This document shows positions 8,983 to 19,020 of a stretch of DNA of 64,000 nt, piece after piece. The position numbers and the translations under genes are program-made. How positions within the stretch are numbered: position 1 is the first letter of the stretch; every line of letters begins with the position of its first letter. The notes under the pieces were generated by a model that worked only from the letters and a program-made list of their open reading frames with translations, had not been told where the DNA came from and searched no databases. The DNA comes from Roseiarcus sp963798015 (lineage in GTDB: Bacteria; Pseudomonadota; Alphaproteobacteria; Rhizobiales; Beijerinckiaceae): assembly GCA_963798015.1 (NCBI GenBank), contig CAWCSA010000003.1:310001-374000 (forward strand). The letters run 5' to 3'.

Positions 8983-11900
8983 GTGAACCCATCCCGCATC
9001 TTCATCGATCGTCCGGTCGCGACCAGTCTCCTGATGATCGCGATTATGCTCGTTGGAATCATGGCCTTTCGCTTTCTGCCGCTCTCGGCCTTGCCCGAGG
9101 TCGACTATCCGACGATCCAGGTCCAGACTTTCTACCCAGGCGCCAGCCCAGAGGTGATGACTTCGGCGGTGACGGCGCCGCTCGAGCGGCAATTCGGGCA
9201 GATGGCGAGCCTGAGCCAGATGATGTCGGCGAGCTCCGCCGGCGCCTCGATCATCACCTTGCGGTTCGGCCTCGACATCGGCCTCGACATTGCGGAGCAG
9301 GAGGTCCAGCAAGCGATCAACGCCGCCGGCAGTCTTTTGCCCGCCGATCTGCCGGCGCCGCCGATCTACGCCAAAGTCAATCCGGCCGACGCGCCGATTT
9401 TGACGCTGGGCGTCGCTTCGGACTCGATGAAGCTCACCGAGGTCGAAGACGTCATCGAGACCCGCCTCGTGCCGAAGCTGTCGCAGCTCCCCGGCGTCGG
9501 GCTGGTCTCAATCTCTGGCGGACAAAGGCCTTCCGTCCGCATTCACGTCAATCCGCTCGCCCTGTCCTCTTTAGCCATCAATCTCGACGATCTGCGCACC
9601 ACGATCGCCAACCTGAACGTCAACACGCCTAAGGGAAATTTCGACGGGCCGGCGCAATCCTCGGCGATCAACGCCAACGATCAGATCCGCGACCCGAACG
9701 ATTATGCCAAATCGGTTATCGCCTACCGCAATGGCGCGCCGGTTCGCCTCTCTGACGTCGCGAAGGTGGAGATCGGGCCCGAGAACGGTCGCCTGCGGGC
9801 CTGGATGAACACGACGCCAGCGCTGATCGTCAACATCCAGCGTCAGCCCGGCGCCAACGTCATCCAGGTCGTCGACAGCATCAAGAAGATCTTGCCCTCA
9901 CTCGGCGAGTCGTTGCCGGCGGCGATCACCATCACGCCGCTGACCGATCGCACGACCACCATCCGCGCTTCCGTTGAGGACGTCGAGTTCGAGCTTGCGC
10001 TCGCGGTCGGCTTGGTCGTGATGGTCATTTTCCTGTTCCTGCGCAACATCCCCGCGACCTTCATTCCGAGTCTGTCCGTGCCGCTGTCGCTGATCGGCGC
10101 GTTGGCGATCATGTATCAAGCCGGTTTCAGCCTCGACAATCTGTCGCTGATGGCGCTGACCGTCGCGACCGGTTTCGTCGTCGATGACGCGATTGTGGTG
10201 ATCGAGAACATCGCGCGCTTTCTCGAGCAAGGCGACAGTCCTTACGAGGCGGCGATGAAGGGTTCGGCGCAGATCGGGTTCACCATCATTTCGCTCACCG
10301 TGTCGTTGCTTGCGGTGTTGATCCCGCTCCTGTTCATGGGTGACGTGGTCGGGCGGCTGTTCCACGAATTCGCGATCACGCTCGCTTCCGCTATCATTCT
10401 GTCCGCCGTGGTCTCCCTGACCCTGGTGCCGATGCTGTGCGCCAAGCTTCTGCGCCCTCAGGGTCATGGCGGCGAGGCGAGCGGGGGACGGTTCTTCCAG
10501 GCGCTGACCCGTTTCTATGCCGCGACGCTGCGGGTCGCGCTCAATCATCAAGGCTTTATGCTTCTGGTCGCGCTCGGCACGTTCCTGCTGACCGGCTACC
10601 TCTATATGACGATCCCGAAGGGCTTCTTTCCCATCCAGGACACCGGGGTCATCCAGGGCGTGACGCAAGCCGCGCAGGCGATTTCGTTCGACCAGATGGC
10701 CGACCATCAACAGGCCCTGGCGAAGATGATCCTCACCGATCCGGACGTCGAAAGCCTGTCCTCGTTCATCGGCGTCGACGGCTCGAACGTCACGCTCAAC
10801 TCGGGCCGCGTCCTCATCAACCTCAAGCCGCATGCGAAGCGCACGGCGACGGCGAGCCAGGTTATTCGGCGGATCCAAAAGGAAACTGAGAATGTTCCGG
10901 GCATAGCGCTATTCATGCAACCGGTGCAGGACCTGTCCATCGACACCGCCGTCAGCGCGACCCAATATCAGTTCACCCTCGAGAACCAGGATCTGGGGAC
11001 GCTGCAGTCCTGGACGCCGAAAGTGCTGCAGCGCTTGAGCCAGATTCCATCGATCGTCGATGTGGCCAGCGATCTGCAGCCGGACGGCCGCTCGGTGACC
11101 GTCGATCTCGACCGCGCCAATGCCGCGCGCTTCGGCATCACCCCCGCAATCGTCGACAACGCGCTCTACGACGCCTACGGCCAGCGCATCATCTCGACCA
11201 TCTTCACCCAGAGCAACCAGTACCGCGTCATCCTCGACGTCGAGCCGTCGATGGCGCGCTCGGTAAAGTCGCTCGATTCGATATATCTGCCGTCCGCGGC
11301 CTCGACCACCGGCCAGACGCCGCTTGGATCGGTAGCCAATTTCAACGTCAAAACCTCCCCCCTGCAGATCTCGCATCTGAAACAGTTTCCGGTCACCACC
11401 ATCTCGTTCAACCTCGCGCCGGGCGCATCGCTCGGAGAGGGGGTCGATGCGATCGGCCAGGCGCTTCGAGAGATCGACCTGCCGTCGAGCTTCGCCGTCA
11501 GCTTCCAGGGCGCTGCGCAGGCGTTTCAGTCGGCGTTGTCGAACGAGGTGTTCCTGCTCGCGGCGGCGATTGCGGCCATGTATATCGTGCTTGGGGTGCT
11601 CTATGAGAGCTTCATCCACCCGATCACGATCCTGACCACGCTTCCGTCTGCCGGCATCGGCGCGCTGTTGACGCTCAATGCGGCGGGGGCCGGGCTCGAC
11701 ATCATCGGCGTGATCGGCATCGTGCTCTTGATCGGCATCGTCAAGAAGAACGCGATCATGATGATCGACTTCGCGCTCGACGCTCAGCGCGAACAGGGGC
11801 TGCCGGCGCGCGAGGCGATTTACCAGGCTTGTCTCTTGCGCCTGCGGCCGATCCTGATGACGACGGTCGCGGCGATCTTCGGCGCGCTGCCTTTGATGCT

Positions 11901-12087
11901 GGGAACCGGCGTCGGCTCGGAGCTTCGCCGTCCGCTGGGGCTGGCGATTGTCGGCGGCCTCGCCTTCAGCCAGGTGCTGACCCTCTATACGACGCCGGTC
12001 ATCTATCTCTTCTTCGAGCGCCTCGGCGAGCGGCTCGGCATGGGCTCCACCCATTCCGCCGCTACTCTGGCGACGGAAACGCCGTGA
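8983..12087 (+). CDS. mdtB: RND efflux permease, MdtB-type
   Basis: A 1034-residue RND pump subunit starting at GTG (SRIFIDRPVATSLLMIAIML). It has both repeated halves: a periplasmic PN domain with YPGASPEVMTSAVTAPLERQ, helix 4 with the proton-relay Asp-Asp in TGFVVDDAIVVIENI, and a second half with GIVKKNAIMMIDFAL. It uses proton-motive force to expel drugs or bile-salt-like compounds through an outer membrane channel that is not encoded here. The frame is open upstream to 8686, but that extension overlaps mdtA and is not protein-like. It overlaps the next permease by four bases. Confidence 0.93.
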   Translation: MNPSRIFIDRPVATSLLMIAIMLVGIMAFRFLPLSALPEVDYPTIQVQTFYPGASPEVMTSAVTAPLERQFGQMASLSQMMSASSAGASIITLRFGLDIGLDIAEQEVQQAINAAGSLLPADLPAPPIYAKVNPADAPILTLGVASDSMKLTEVEDVIETRLVPKLSQLPGVGLVSISGGQRPSVRIHVNPLALSSLAINLDDLRTTIANLNVNTPKGNFDGPAQSSAINANDQIRDPNDYAKSVIAYRNGAPVRLSDVAKVEIGPENGRLRAWMNTTPALIVNIQRQPGANVIQVVDSIKKILPSLGESLPAAITITPLTDRTTTIRASVEDVEFELALAVGLVVMVIFLFLRNIPATFIPSLSVPLSLIGALAIMYQAGFSLDNLSLMALTVATGFVVDDAIVVIENIARFLEQGDSPYEAAMKGSAQIGFTIISLTVSLLAVLIPLLFMGDVVGRLFHEFAITLASAIILSAVVSLTLVPMLCAKLLRPQGHGGEASGGRFFQALTRFYAATLRVALNHQGFMLLVALGTFLLTGYLYMTIPKGFFPIQDTGVIQGVTQAAQAISFDQMADHQQALAKMILTDPDVESLSSFIGVDGSNVTLNSGRVLINLKPHAKRTATASQVIRRIQKETENVPGIALFMQPVQDLSIDTAVSATQYQFTLENQDLGTLQSWTPKVLQRLSQIPSIVDVASDLQPDGRSVTVDLDRANAARFGITPAIVDNALYDAYGQRIISTIFTQSNQYRVILDVEPSMARSVKSLDSIYLPSAASTTGQTPLGSVANFNVKTSPLQISHLKQFPVTTISFNLAPGASLGEGVDAIGQALREIDLPSSFAVSFQGAAQAFQSALSNEVFLLAAAIAAMYIVLGVLYESFIHPITILTTLPSAGIGALLTLNAAGAGLDIIGVIGIVLLIGIVKKNAIMMIDFALDAQREQGLPAREAIYQACLLRLRPILMTTVAAIFGALPLMLGTGVGSELRRPLGLAIVGGLAFSQVLTLYTTPVIYLFFERLGERLGMGSTHSAATLATETP

Positions 12088-15000
12088 ACAACCGGTTTTC
12101 CGAGCTCTTCATTCGTCGGCCGGTGGCGACGGTTCTCCTCACGATTGGAATCGTATTCGGCGGATTGCTGGGCTATTCGCAATTGCCGGTTTCGCCGTTG
12201 CCGCAGGTCGACTTTCCAGTCATCTCGGTTCAGGCGAATATGCCGGGAGCGAGCCCCGACACCATGGCGGCCTCTGTCGCGGCCCCGCTCGAGCGGCACT
12301 TGGGCCAGATCGCCGACGTCAACGAGATGACGTCCCAGAGCACGCTCGGCTCAACCCGCGTCACCCTTCAGTTCGGGCTTGATCGCAACATCGATGGCGC
12401 GGCGCGAGACGTCCAGGCCGCCATCGTCGCGGCCCGGGTCGATCTGCCGACGACCCTTCGCCAGAACCCCACCTACCATAAAGTCAATCCCGCTGACGCG
12501 CCGATCATGGTCATCGCCATGTCGTCGACGACCCACACCGCTGGGCAGCTCTATGACCTCGCCTCCAACATTCTGCAGCAGCGGCTGTCGCAGCTCCCGG
12601 GCATCGGCGAGGTCGATATCTCCGGCGCGGCGCTACCGGCGGTGCGCGTCGAGATTAATCCCGGCGCGATCTTCCACTACGGCATTGGGCTTGAGGACAT
12701 CCGCGCCGCGCTCGCCTCGGCCAACGCGAATAGCCCAAAGGGCGCGATCGAGGACGACGACTACCACTATCAGATCTACGCCAACGACCAGGCGTCCCAT
12801 GCGGCGCAATATCGCGATCTGGTGATCGCCTACCGCAACGGCGCGGCGGTGAGGCTCGGCGACGTCGCCGAAGTCCTCGATTCCGTCGAAGACCTTCGTA
12901 ACGCCGGTCTTGTGAACGGCAAGCCGGGAGTCGCGGTCGTTCTGTCGCGCCAGCCGGGCGCCAACATCATCCAGGCGGTCGACAACGTTCGAGCGGAGTT
13001 GCCCCGCCTGATCGCCTCCCTGCCGGGCGACGTCGACCTCACCGTGGCTGTCGACCGCTCGAAGACCATCCGGCAATCGTTGCACGATACCGAGAAGACA
13101 CTGTTGATCGCAGTCTTTCTGGTGATTCTGGTTGTTTTCGCCTTCTTGCGCAGTGTTCGGGCGGCGGCGATTCCGAGCGTTGCCGTGCCGACTTCGATCA
13201 TCGGCTCGTTCGGCGTGATGTATCTGCTTGGGTTCAGCCTCAACAACCTGTCTCTGATGGCGCTGACGATCTCCACCGGCTTCGTCGTCGACGACGCCAT
13301 CGTCGTGCTCGAGAACATCTCACGTTATCTCGAGGAAGGCGTGCCGCGTATCGAGGCCGCGATCCGAGGCGCGAGCGAAGTCGGCTTCACCGTCGTTTCG
13401 ATCACCCTGTCGCTGATCGCGGTGTTTGCGCCGCTGCTCTTTTTCGGCGGCATCGTCGGGCGCCTTTTCACCGAATTCGCGCTCACGCTGACAGTCGCGG
13501 TGCTGATTTCCATGGTCGTCTCGCTGACGACGACGCCAATGATGTGCGCGCTAATCCTGCCGCGTGGCCGGGTCGAACACGGGCGGCTCTATCGAGCGAC
13601 AGAACGCGTCTTCGACGCCATGCTCGCCTTCTATCGAACGACATTGCGCATCGCTCTTCGTCATCCCGGAACTGTGGCGTTTTCGCTATTCGCCACGGTT
13701 GGGCTCAACTACTACATGTTTCGCTACCACACGACCTACAGCTTGTTCCCGGCTCAGGACACCGGTCTCATCGTCGGCGTGATTGAAGGCGATCAGAGCA
13801 TCTCCTTTCAAGCGATGAAGACCAAGTTCACGCAATTGCAAACCATGGTGCAGGACGACCCTGCTGTCGCCAGCGTCGTCGGCTTTACCGGAGGGCGGGG
13901 AACAAATCGGGGTTTCCTCTACTCATCGCTAAAACCCTATGCCGAACGCAAGATCACCGCCGATGAGGTCGTCGCGCGACTGCGTCCCAAGCTGGCGCAG
14001 GTCGCCGGCGCGCGGCTCTTCATGTTCTCGGTCTCAGACTTGAGGACTGGCGGGCGGCAGAGCAACTCGGCCTATCAATATACGCTGCTCTCCGACGACC
14101 CGACCGAGCTCTACGCCTGGGCGCCCAAGCTGACCCAGGCGCTGATGGGGAGCGACATTGTTAAGGACGTCAACTCCGATCAGCAGCTCAGCGGTCTTCA
14201 GACCAACCTCACGATCGACCGTGACACAGCGATGCGGCTTGGGCTTACCATCAGCGCCATCGACAACACCCTGTATGACGCTTTCGGCCAGCGCCAGGTC
14301 TCAACGATCTACAATGCGCTGAACCAATATCACGTCGTCATGGAGATCGCGCCGCGCTACTGGCAGGATCCTCGTACGTTGGACCAGATCTATGTTTCGA
14401 CGTCCGGCGCCAACCCGACCGGCGTGCAGCAGACGGGGATCGCCGCCGGCGACTATACATCCTCGACCGGGGCAGCAAGCACCGCAGCGACGATCGCCGC
14501 GGATTCAGCGCGCAATCTTGCGACCAATTCCTTGGCTGTCAGCGGTCATTCCGCGGCCTCGACGGGGGCTGCCGTTACGACCTCGCTTGAGACCATGGTC
14601 CCGCTTTCCGCCTTCGCCAAATTCGCGCCCGGCCACACCCCCCTCAGCGTCAATCATCAGGGACCGTTCGCCGCGACGACGATTTCGTTCAACCTCGCCC
14701 CGGGCCGGTCGCTCAGCGAAGCCAAGACGGAGATCGACAATACGATCGAGCGCATCGGCATGCCTTCGACCGTCCGAGGCTCCTTCGCCGGCACCGCGGC
14801 GACCTTCCAACAATCGCAATCGAGCATGCCGCTCCTTTTTGGCGTTGCTCTCGTGACGATCTATATCGTCCTGGGCGTTCTCTACGAGAGCCTGATCCAT
14901 CCTCTCACTATCCTCTCGACCCTGTTCTCGGCCAGCGTCGGCGCGGCGTTGGCGTTGTGGCTCTTCGACACCCAGTTCACGATCATCGCCGCAATCGGCG

Positions 15001-15380
15001 TTTTGCTGCTGATCGGCATCGTCAAGAAGAACGCCATCATGATGGTTGACTTTGCGCTCGAGGCGGAGCGGCAGGGGCGCGACACGCGCGAAGCGATCGA
15101 AGAAGCCTGCCTCCTCCGCTTTCGCCCGATCATGATGACGACCTTCGCCGCCCTGTTCGGCGCGCTCCCGCTGGCGTTCGGAACCGGCGAAGGCTCGGAG
15201 CTGCGCCATCCGCTCGGGATCACGATCGTCGGTGGACTCATCGTCAGTCAGGCGCTGACGCTGTACACGACCCCGGTAGTTTTCATCTACCTGGACGATT
15301 TCGGAAAGTGGCTATCGGGCTTGTGGCGCCGGTATTACCTGCGCCATGGCGCCGCGCCGGTAGCGGGCGCAGCCGAGTGA
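12084..15380 (+). CDS. mdtC: RND efflux permease, MdtC-type
   Basis: A 1098-residue RND permease starting at GTG in a GTGA overlap with the preceding gene, the arrangement of heteromeric MdtBC pumps. It shows FIRRPVATVLLTIGIVFGG, TGFVVDDAIVVLENISRYLE and GIVKKNAIMMVDFALEAERQ. At roughly residues 785-840 there is an insertion of about 55 residues very rich in Ala, Ser and Thr inside the second periplasmic domain, which makes the protein longer than its partner. Co-translation with mdtB suggests a fixed trimer stoichiometry. No outer membrane factor follows; the next gene is convergent. Confidence 0.93.
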   Translation: MNNRFSELFIRRPVATVLLTIGIVFGGLLGYSQLPVSPLPQVDFPVISVQANMPGASPDTMAASVAAPLERHLGQIADVNEMTSQSTLGSTRVTLQFGLDRNIDGAARDVQAAIVAARVDLPTTLRQNPTYHKVNPADAPIMVIAMSSTTHTAGQLYDLASNILQQRLSQLPGIGEVDISGAALPAVRVEINPGAIFHYGIGLEDIRAALASANANSPKGAIEDDDYHYQIYANDQASHAAQYRDLVIAYRNGAAVRLGDVAEVLDSVEDLRNAGLVNGKPGVAVVLSRQPGANIIQAVDNVRAELPRLIASLPGDVDLTVAVDRSKTIRQSLHDTEKTLLIAVFLVILVVFAFLRSVRAAAIPSVAVPTSIIGSFGVMYLLGFSLNNLSLMALTISTGFVVDDAIVVLENISRYLEEGVPRIEAAIRGASEVGFTVVSITLSLIAVFAPLLFFGGIVGRLFTEFALTLTVAVLISMVVSLTTTPMMCALILPRGRVEHGRLYRATERVFDAMLAFYRTTLRIALRHPGTVAFSLFATVGLNYYMFRYHTTYSLFPAQDTGLIVGVIEGDQSISFQAMKTKFTQLQTMVQDDPAVASVVGFTGGRGTNRGFLYSSLKPYAERKITADEVVARLRPKLAQVAGARLFMFSVSDLRTGGRQSNSAYQYTLLSDDPTELYAWAPKLTQALMGSDIVKDVNSDQQLSGLQTNLTIDRDTAMRLGLTISAIDNTLYDAFGQRQVSTIYNALNQYHVVMEIAPRYWQDPRTLDQIYVSTSGANPTGVQQTGIAAGDYTSSTGAASTAATIAADSARNLATNSLAVSGHSAASTGAAVTTSLETMVPLSAFAKFAPGHTPLSVNHQGPFAATTISFNLAPGRSLSEAKTEIDNTIERIGMPSTVRGSFAGTAATFQQSQSSMPLLFGVALVTIYIVLGVLYESLIHPLTILSTLFSASVGAALALWLFDTQFTIIAAIGVLLLIGIVKKNAIMMVDFALEAERQGRDTREAIEEACLLRFRPIMMTTFAALFGALPLAFGTGEGSELRHPLGITIVGGLIVSQALTLYTTPVVFIYLDDFGKWLSGLWRRYYLRHGAAPVAGAAE

Positions 15381-15393
15381 TCATGGTCGCCCC

Positions 15394-17424
15394 TTAGAGC
15401 GGGAGAGCGTACCGGAGAGCGGTTTCCGCCGCAGAGCGCGCCTCGTCGATCGATATCGGACCGCTGTTGGCGACGCACGCAGCCTTGACGGCTTCGACCA
15501 AGGCGGGCGGTCCTTTGATCTCCGTCAGTTCGCCGGAGCCATCGGCCAGCCGCTCGAGCATCGCCGCCTGCGCGTCGTCGTCGGCGAAGGCCACGGCCTG
15601 CATGAGCGCCGTCACCGGCCGTGGCGAGTTCGAGCAGCGGGCAAGGCGATAGGCGTTGAGGAAGCGCTTGGCGTCGCGCGGCGAATGCGCGGCGAGCGGC
15701 GCGAGCGCCGCAAGCAGCGTCGTTTCCCCCCTTGACAGCGGCTCCATGAGCGCCGCCGCAATTGCCGAATCCGGCGCTGGCGCTGGCTGCGCGCCCGCCG
15801 ACAGAAGGCGCGCGACCACGAGCTCGCCATCGGCGTCCTTGCGGGCCGGCAGGTTGAGCGTGACTTGCAGCCATTTGCCAAGGCGCCGGCGCGCCTCGCG
15901 CGCTCCGCCAAGCGCGACCGCAAGCCGGCCGGGATCGAAGGCCAAGAGACCGATGCAGCCTGGTCCGATCACGCCCTGGGCGGCGTCGATCCAGCTGATG
16001 GCCGCGGCCGGCGGCAGCGCGTCGAGATTGTCCACGACCACGATGAGCCGATCCAGCGTTGGTCCCGCGGCGGCCGGTTGTCCGATCCGGGCGCCGAGCG
16101 CGGCAAGGAATTCGCGCGCCGCGCCCGACGGGGCATGGCTCGATTCCAGAAATTCAGGTCCGGGGGCGCGCATGGACGCTATGCCTCCGGCGCGTTGGCT
16201 CGCGGCTTCGGCGCGCTTCGCGGCCGCGTCAGATTCGGCCGTCAGCGCGGCGACCCTCTGATTGAGACGAGCGGCGCGTGAGTCCAGGTCGTTGCGGCGG
16301 TCGCGGACCTCGCTGGTGAGCAATCGCCCCCCGCGCAACAGAAGGTTCGAGAACCCAAGCGCGCGCCATAGGTTGAGCGCGATCGCCAGCGCGCCCAGGA
16401 TGAACAGAATTTGCGCCGCTCGATCGAACCAATCGCCATGCGCCGCGACCCAATCGCCGGCAGGTTTCAGCGAGTCGCTCCCGTGCCCGATCGCGTCGGT
16501 CGCTGTTTGGCCGTGCAGAAACCGCAGGACGAAGGCCAGCGCGAAGGCGACGATTCCCCAGAGCAGCAGCCGCGCCTGGCTGCCGTAGGCCCATATCGAC
16601 CGAATGACGACGCCGACGCGGGCGCCGGCGCCGAGGGTCGAGACGTCGCGCGCCAGATTTCGGTAGCTCGAGTCTGCATCCGCTCCAGCCAGCCCGAAGC
16701 GGCGCAACCGCGCTTCGATCGTTCCTCTGTGCGCTCGTGCGAAGACGTCGAGTCGCGAGCCGGGGCTGTCGAAGGCCAGCGCGTCTGCCAAACGTGCGCG
16801 TTTGGCCTCGACCTCGTCGCGCTGCGTGCGCTCAGCCTCAAGCTTCCTGACGAGATCGTCATGACGATCTGAAGCCGCGCTGGCCGCCCTATGCGGATCG
16901 CCCCCCGCATGGCGAATGTCATCCAACAGGCCCGAATAGTCCATTCCGCCGGGCTTGCGATCGAGCGCGGCATAGGCGGCGCTTGCGATCGCCATCGGCG
17001 CCTCGGCGCCGATCGAAGCGTCGACGCGCGCCGTGACCACACGCTGAAACGCTTGCCCGCTCGGCGTCGCCGAAGCGCTGAGCTGTTCGATCGTTTGCGC
17101 CAGACGTCTTAAGGCGAAGGTCTTGCCGGCGCCGGACGATCCCAAGATCGCCGCCAGAAACGGCGTCTGGACCTGAGGGGTGACGCAAAGATGAGCCAAT
17201 GGCTGCACGATTTGGCCAGCGTTCAGGAGGTCGGCCCCGTCGGCCAAATCGCTGAGGAAGATCGGCTCAGCCCGACCGGGCGCGGTCGGCGGAGGCGGGG
17301 CGATCGAAACGGGCGGCGCGGCCGATTGTGCGGGGGCCCACGGAGCAAGTGAGAGAGGCGCCTTATCGCTCGTCCCGACGTCCCCAAGCAGGCGAACCTT
17401 CGAATTCACGCTTGGCTCGGACAA
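15394..17424 (-). CDS. KAP-type P-loop NTPase with membrane segments
   Basis: A 676-residue protein with a Pro/Ala-rich N-terminus, Walker A GSSGAGKT at residues 95-102 and Walker B RLIVVVDNLDAL in the last third. Two hydrophobic segments (LLLWGIVAFALAFVLRFLHG and ILFILGALAIALNLW) are inserted between the Walker motifs, followed by a helical, coiled-coil-like stretch. This layout is typical of KAP NTPases, a STAND-related family whose membrane-inserted members are often linked to signalling or defence. No partner gene is adjacent: it converges on the RND operon and is divergent from the aminopeptidase. The function is unknown. Confidence 0.72.
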   Translation of the reverse strand: MSEPSVNSKVRLLGDVGTSDKAPLSLAPWAPAQSAAPPVSIAPPPPTAPGRAEPIFLSDLADGADLLNAGQIVQPLAHLCVTPQVQTPFLAAILGSSGAGKTFALRRLAQTIEQLSASATPSGQAFQRVVTARVDASIGAEAPMAIASAAYAALDRKPGGMDYSGLLDDIRHAGGDPHRAASAASDRHDDLVRKLEAERTQRDEVEAKRARLADALAFDSPGSRLDVFARAHRGTIEARLRRFGLAGADADSSYRNLARDVSTLGAGARVGVVIRSIWAYGSQARLLLWGIVAFALAFVLRFLHGQTATDAIGHGSDSLKPAGDWVAAHGDWFDRAAQILFILGALAIALNLWRALGFSNLLLRGGRLLTSEVRDRRNDLDSRAARLNQRVAALTAESDAAAKRAEAASQRAGGIASMRAPGPEFLESSHAPSGAAREFLAALGARIGQPAAAGPTLDRLIVVVDNLDALPPAAAISWIDAAQGVIGPGCIGLLAFDPGRLAVALGGAREARRRLGKWLQVTLNLPARKDADGELVVARLLSAGAQPAPAPDSAIAAALMEPLSRGETTLLAALAPLAAHSPRDAKRFLNAYRLARCSNSPRPVTALMQAVAFADDDAQAAMLERLADGSGELTEIKGPPALVEAVKAACVANSGPISIDEARSAAETALRYALPL

Positions 17425-17613
17425 TCAATCCTCCTCAACGCCGCTCGGGAAAACGCGCCGGGCGGCACCTGATTAGAGTGCGCGGCCCTAACCATCGCAA
17501 GGGCGCAGGCAAGTCAAGTCTCGCCTTCCGGCGGAAGACCCTCAGCCTATGCCGAGCGGGGAAATCAGGCTAAGCCGCCTCCGACATTATCCCCCCGATG
17601 GAGGCCTGAGCCG

Positions 17614-18999
17614 TTGCTCGCATTTGCTCCGCCAACCCCCGACGCGACGCCGGTATCGTTCGTCAGCGCGGAAAACTGGCCCTCAGTCAAATCCACGATC
17701 GGCGCGGCCGCCGCGGCCTTCGCCGAACGTTGCGGCTTCCAGCCGAAGGCCGGACGCATGCAGCTTCTCCCAGGCGAGGGCGGGACCCTCGCAGGCGTTC
17801 TGTTCGGAATGGACGAAGCGACCGCGCCCACACGCGATCCGTTCGGTCCCGGCAGGCTCGCAACCTCGCTGCCCGAAGGCGTATACCGTTTCGCCAACGC
17901 GCCTCAAGACCCCGATCTTGCCGCGCTCGGCTTCCTGCTCGCGCTCTATCGGTATGATCGCTTCAGGGTGTGCAAGGCGCCGACGCCCCAGCTCGCCGCG
18001 CCCGACGGGGTCGATGCGATCCGTATTCAGCGGATTGCGGAGTCGATTGCGTATGGACGCGATCTCGTCAACGCGCCCGCCAATGTCCTGGGCCCGAACG
18101 CGCTTGAACAGGAGGCCGTTAAGCTCGCCGAACATTTCGACGCCAGCGTCACCATGGTGCGCGGCGAGGAACTCATAAGCGGCAATTTTCCCCTCATCCA
18201 CGCGGTCGGACGCGCGGGCGCCGAAGAGCCTCGGCTCGTCGACTTTTCCTGGGGACGCGAGGACGCGCCGAAAGTGTCGATCATCGGCAAAGGCGTGACC
18301 TTCGACACCGGCGGCCTCGACATCAAGCCCGCGTCCGGCATGGAACTCATGAAAAAGGACATGGGCGGAGCGGCGACCGCGCTGACGCTGGCGCGGATGA
18401 TCATGGAGGCGGGGCTTGATCTCCACCTGAGGACGCTGATCCCAATCGTCGAGAATGCGATCTCGTCGCCGGCGATGCGGCCGGGCGACGTGATCGTCAG
18501 CCGCAAGGGGATCTCGGTCGAAGTCGGCAACACTGATGCCGAAGGGCGGATGATCCTGGCGGACGCGCTTGCGCTTGCGGATGAGGACGCGCCGGAGCTG
18601 ATGTTCGACTTCGCCACCTTAACTGGTGCGGCGCGGGTCGCGCTCGGCCCGGACCTGCCGCCTTTCTATACTGACGATGATGTGCTCGCGGGCTCGATCG
18701 CCGGTCATTCCGCGCGGGTGCGCGATCCCGTATGGCGCATGCCGCTCTGGCGCCCGTACGGCGCGATGATCGAAGGATCGGTCGCCGACATCAGCAATTC
18801 GGGCTCAGGCGCCGGCATGGCGGGCTCGATCACCGCCGCGCTCTTTCTTCAGCGATTCGTTGAGAAGGCTAGATCCTGGGCGCATTTCGACGTCTACGCC
18901 TGGAATCCGAAGCCGCGCGCCCATGGACCCGCGGGCGGGGAAATCCAGGCGGCCCGGGCTTTGTTCGAGCTCTTGAGCGAGCGCTATCCGCGGCGCTGA
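17614..18999 (+). CDS. M17 family leucyl aminopeptidase
   Basis: A 461-residue cytosolic metallopeptidase. The catalytic half has IGKGVTFDTGGLDIKPASGM (first Lys/Asp metal ligands), MKKDMGGAA, the M17 signature NTDAEGR followed by MILADAL, and a C-terminal SGSGAGMAGSITAALFL loop. The N-terminal macro-like domain is diverged, as usual. It removes N-terminal residues from peptides using two divalent metal ions. The best start is a TTG at 17614, just after the divergent KAP gene's upstream region. It is probably monocistronic, because the lrgAB pair behind it is on the other strand. Confidence 0.92.
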   Translation: MLAFAPPTPDATPVSFVSAENWPSVKSTIGAAAAAFAERCGFQPKAGRMQLLPGEGGTLAGVLFGMDEATAPTRDPFGPGRLATSLPEGVYRFANAPQDPDLAALGFLLALYRYDRFRVCKAPTPQLAAPDGVDAIRIQRIAESIAYGRDLVNAPANVLGPNALEQEAVKLAEHFDASVTMVRGEELISGNFPLIHAVGRAGAEEPRLVDFSWGREDAPKVSIIGKGVTFDTGGLDIKPASGMELMKKDMGGAATALTLARMIMEAGLDLHLRTLIPIVENAISSPAMRPGDVIVSRKGISVEVGNTDAEGRMILADALALADEDAPELMFDFATLTGAARVALGPDLPPFYTDDDVLAGSIAGHSARVRDPVWRMPLWRPYGAMIEGSVADISNSGSGAGMAGSITAALFLQRFVEKARSWAHFDVYAWNPKPRAHGPAGGEIQAARALFELLSERYPRR

Positions 19000-19020
19000 G
19001 CGCCAGCGTTCGCCTGTCGG

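Noticed and set aside
10909..12054. Long minus-strand frame (381 codons) inside mdtB
   Set aside because: Arg/Gln/His-rich antisense shadow of a high-GC gene. It has no family features and the plus-strand gene is certain.
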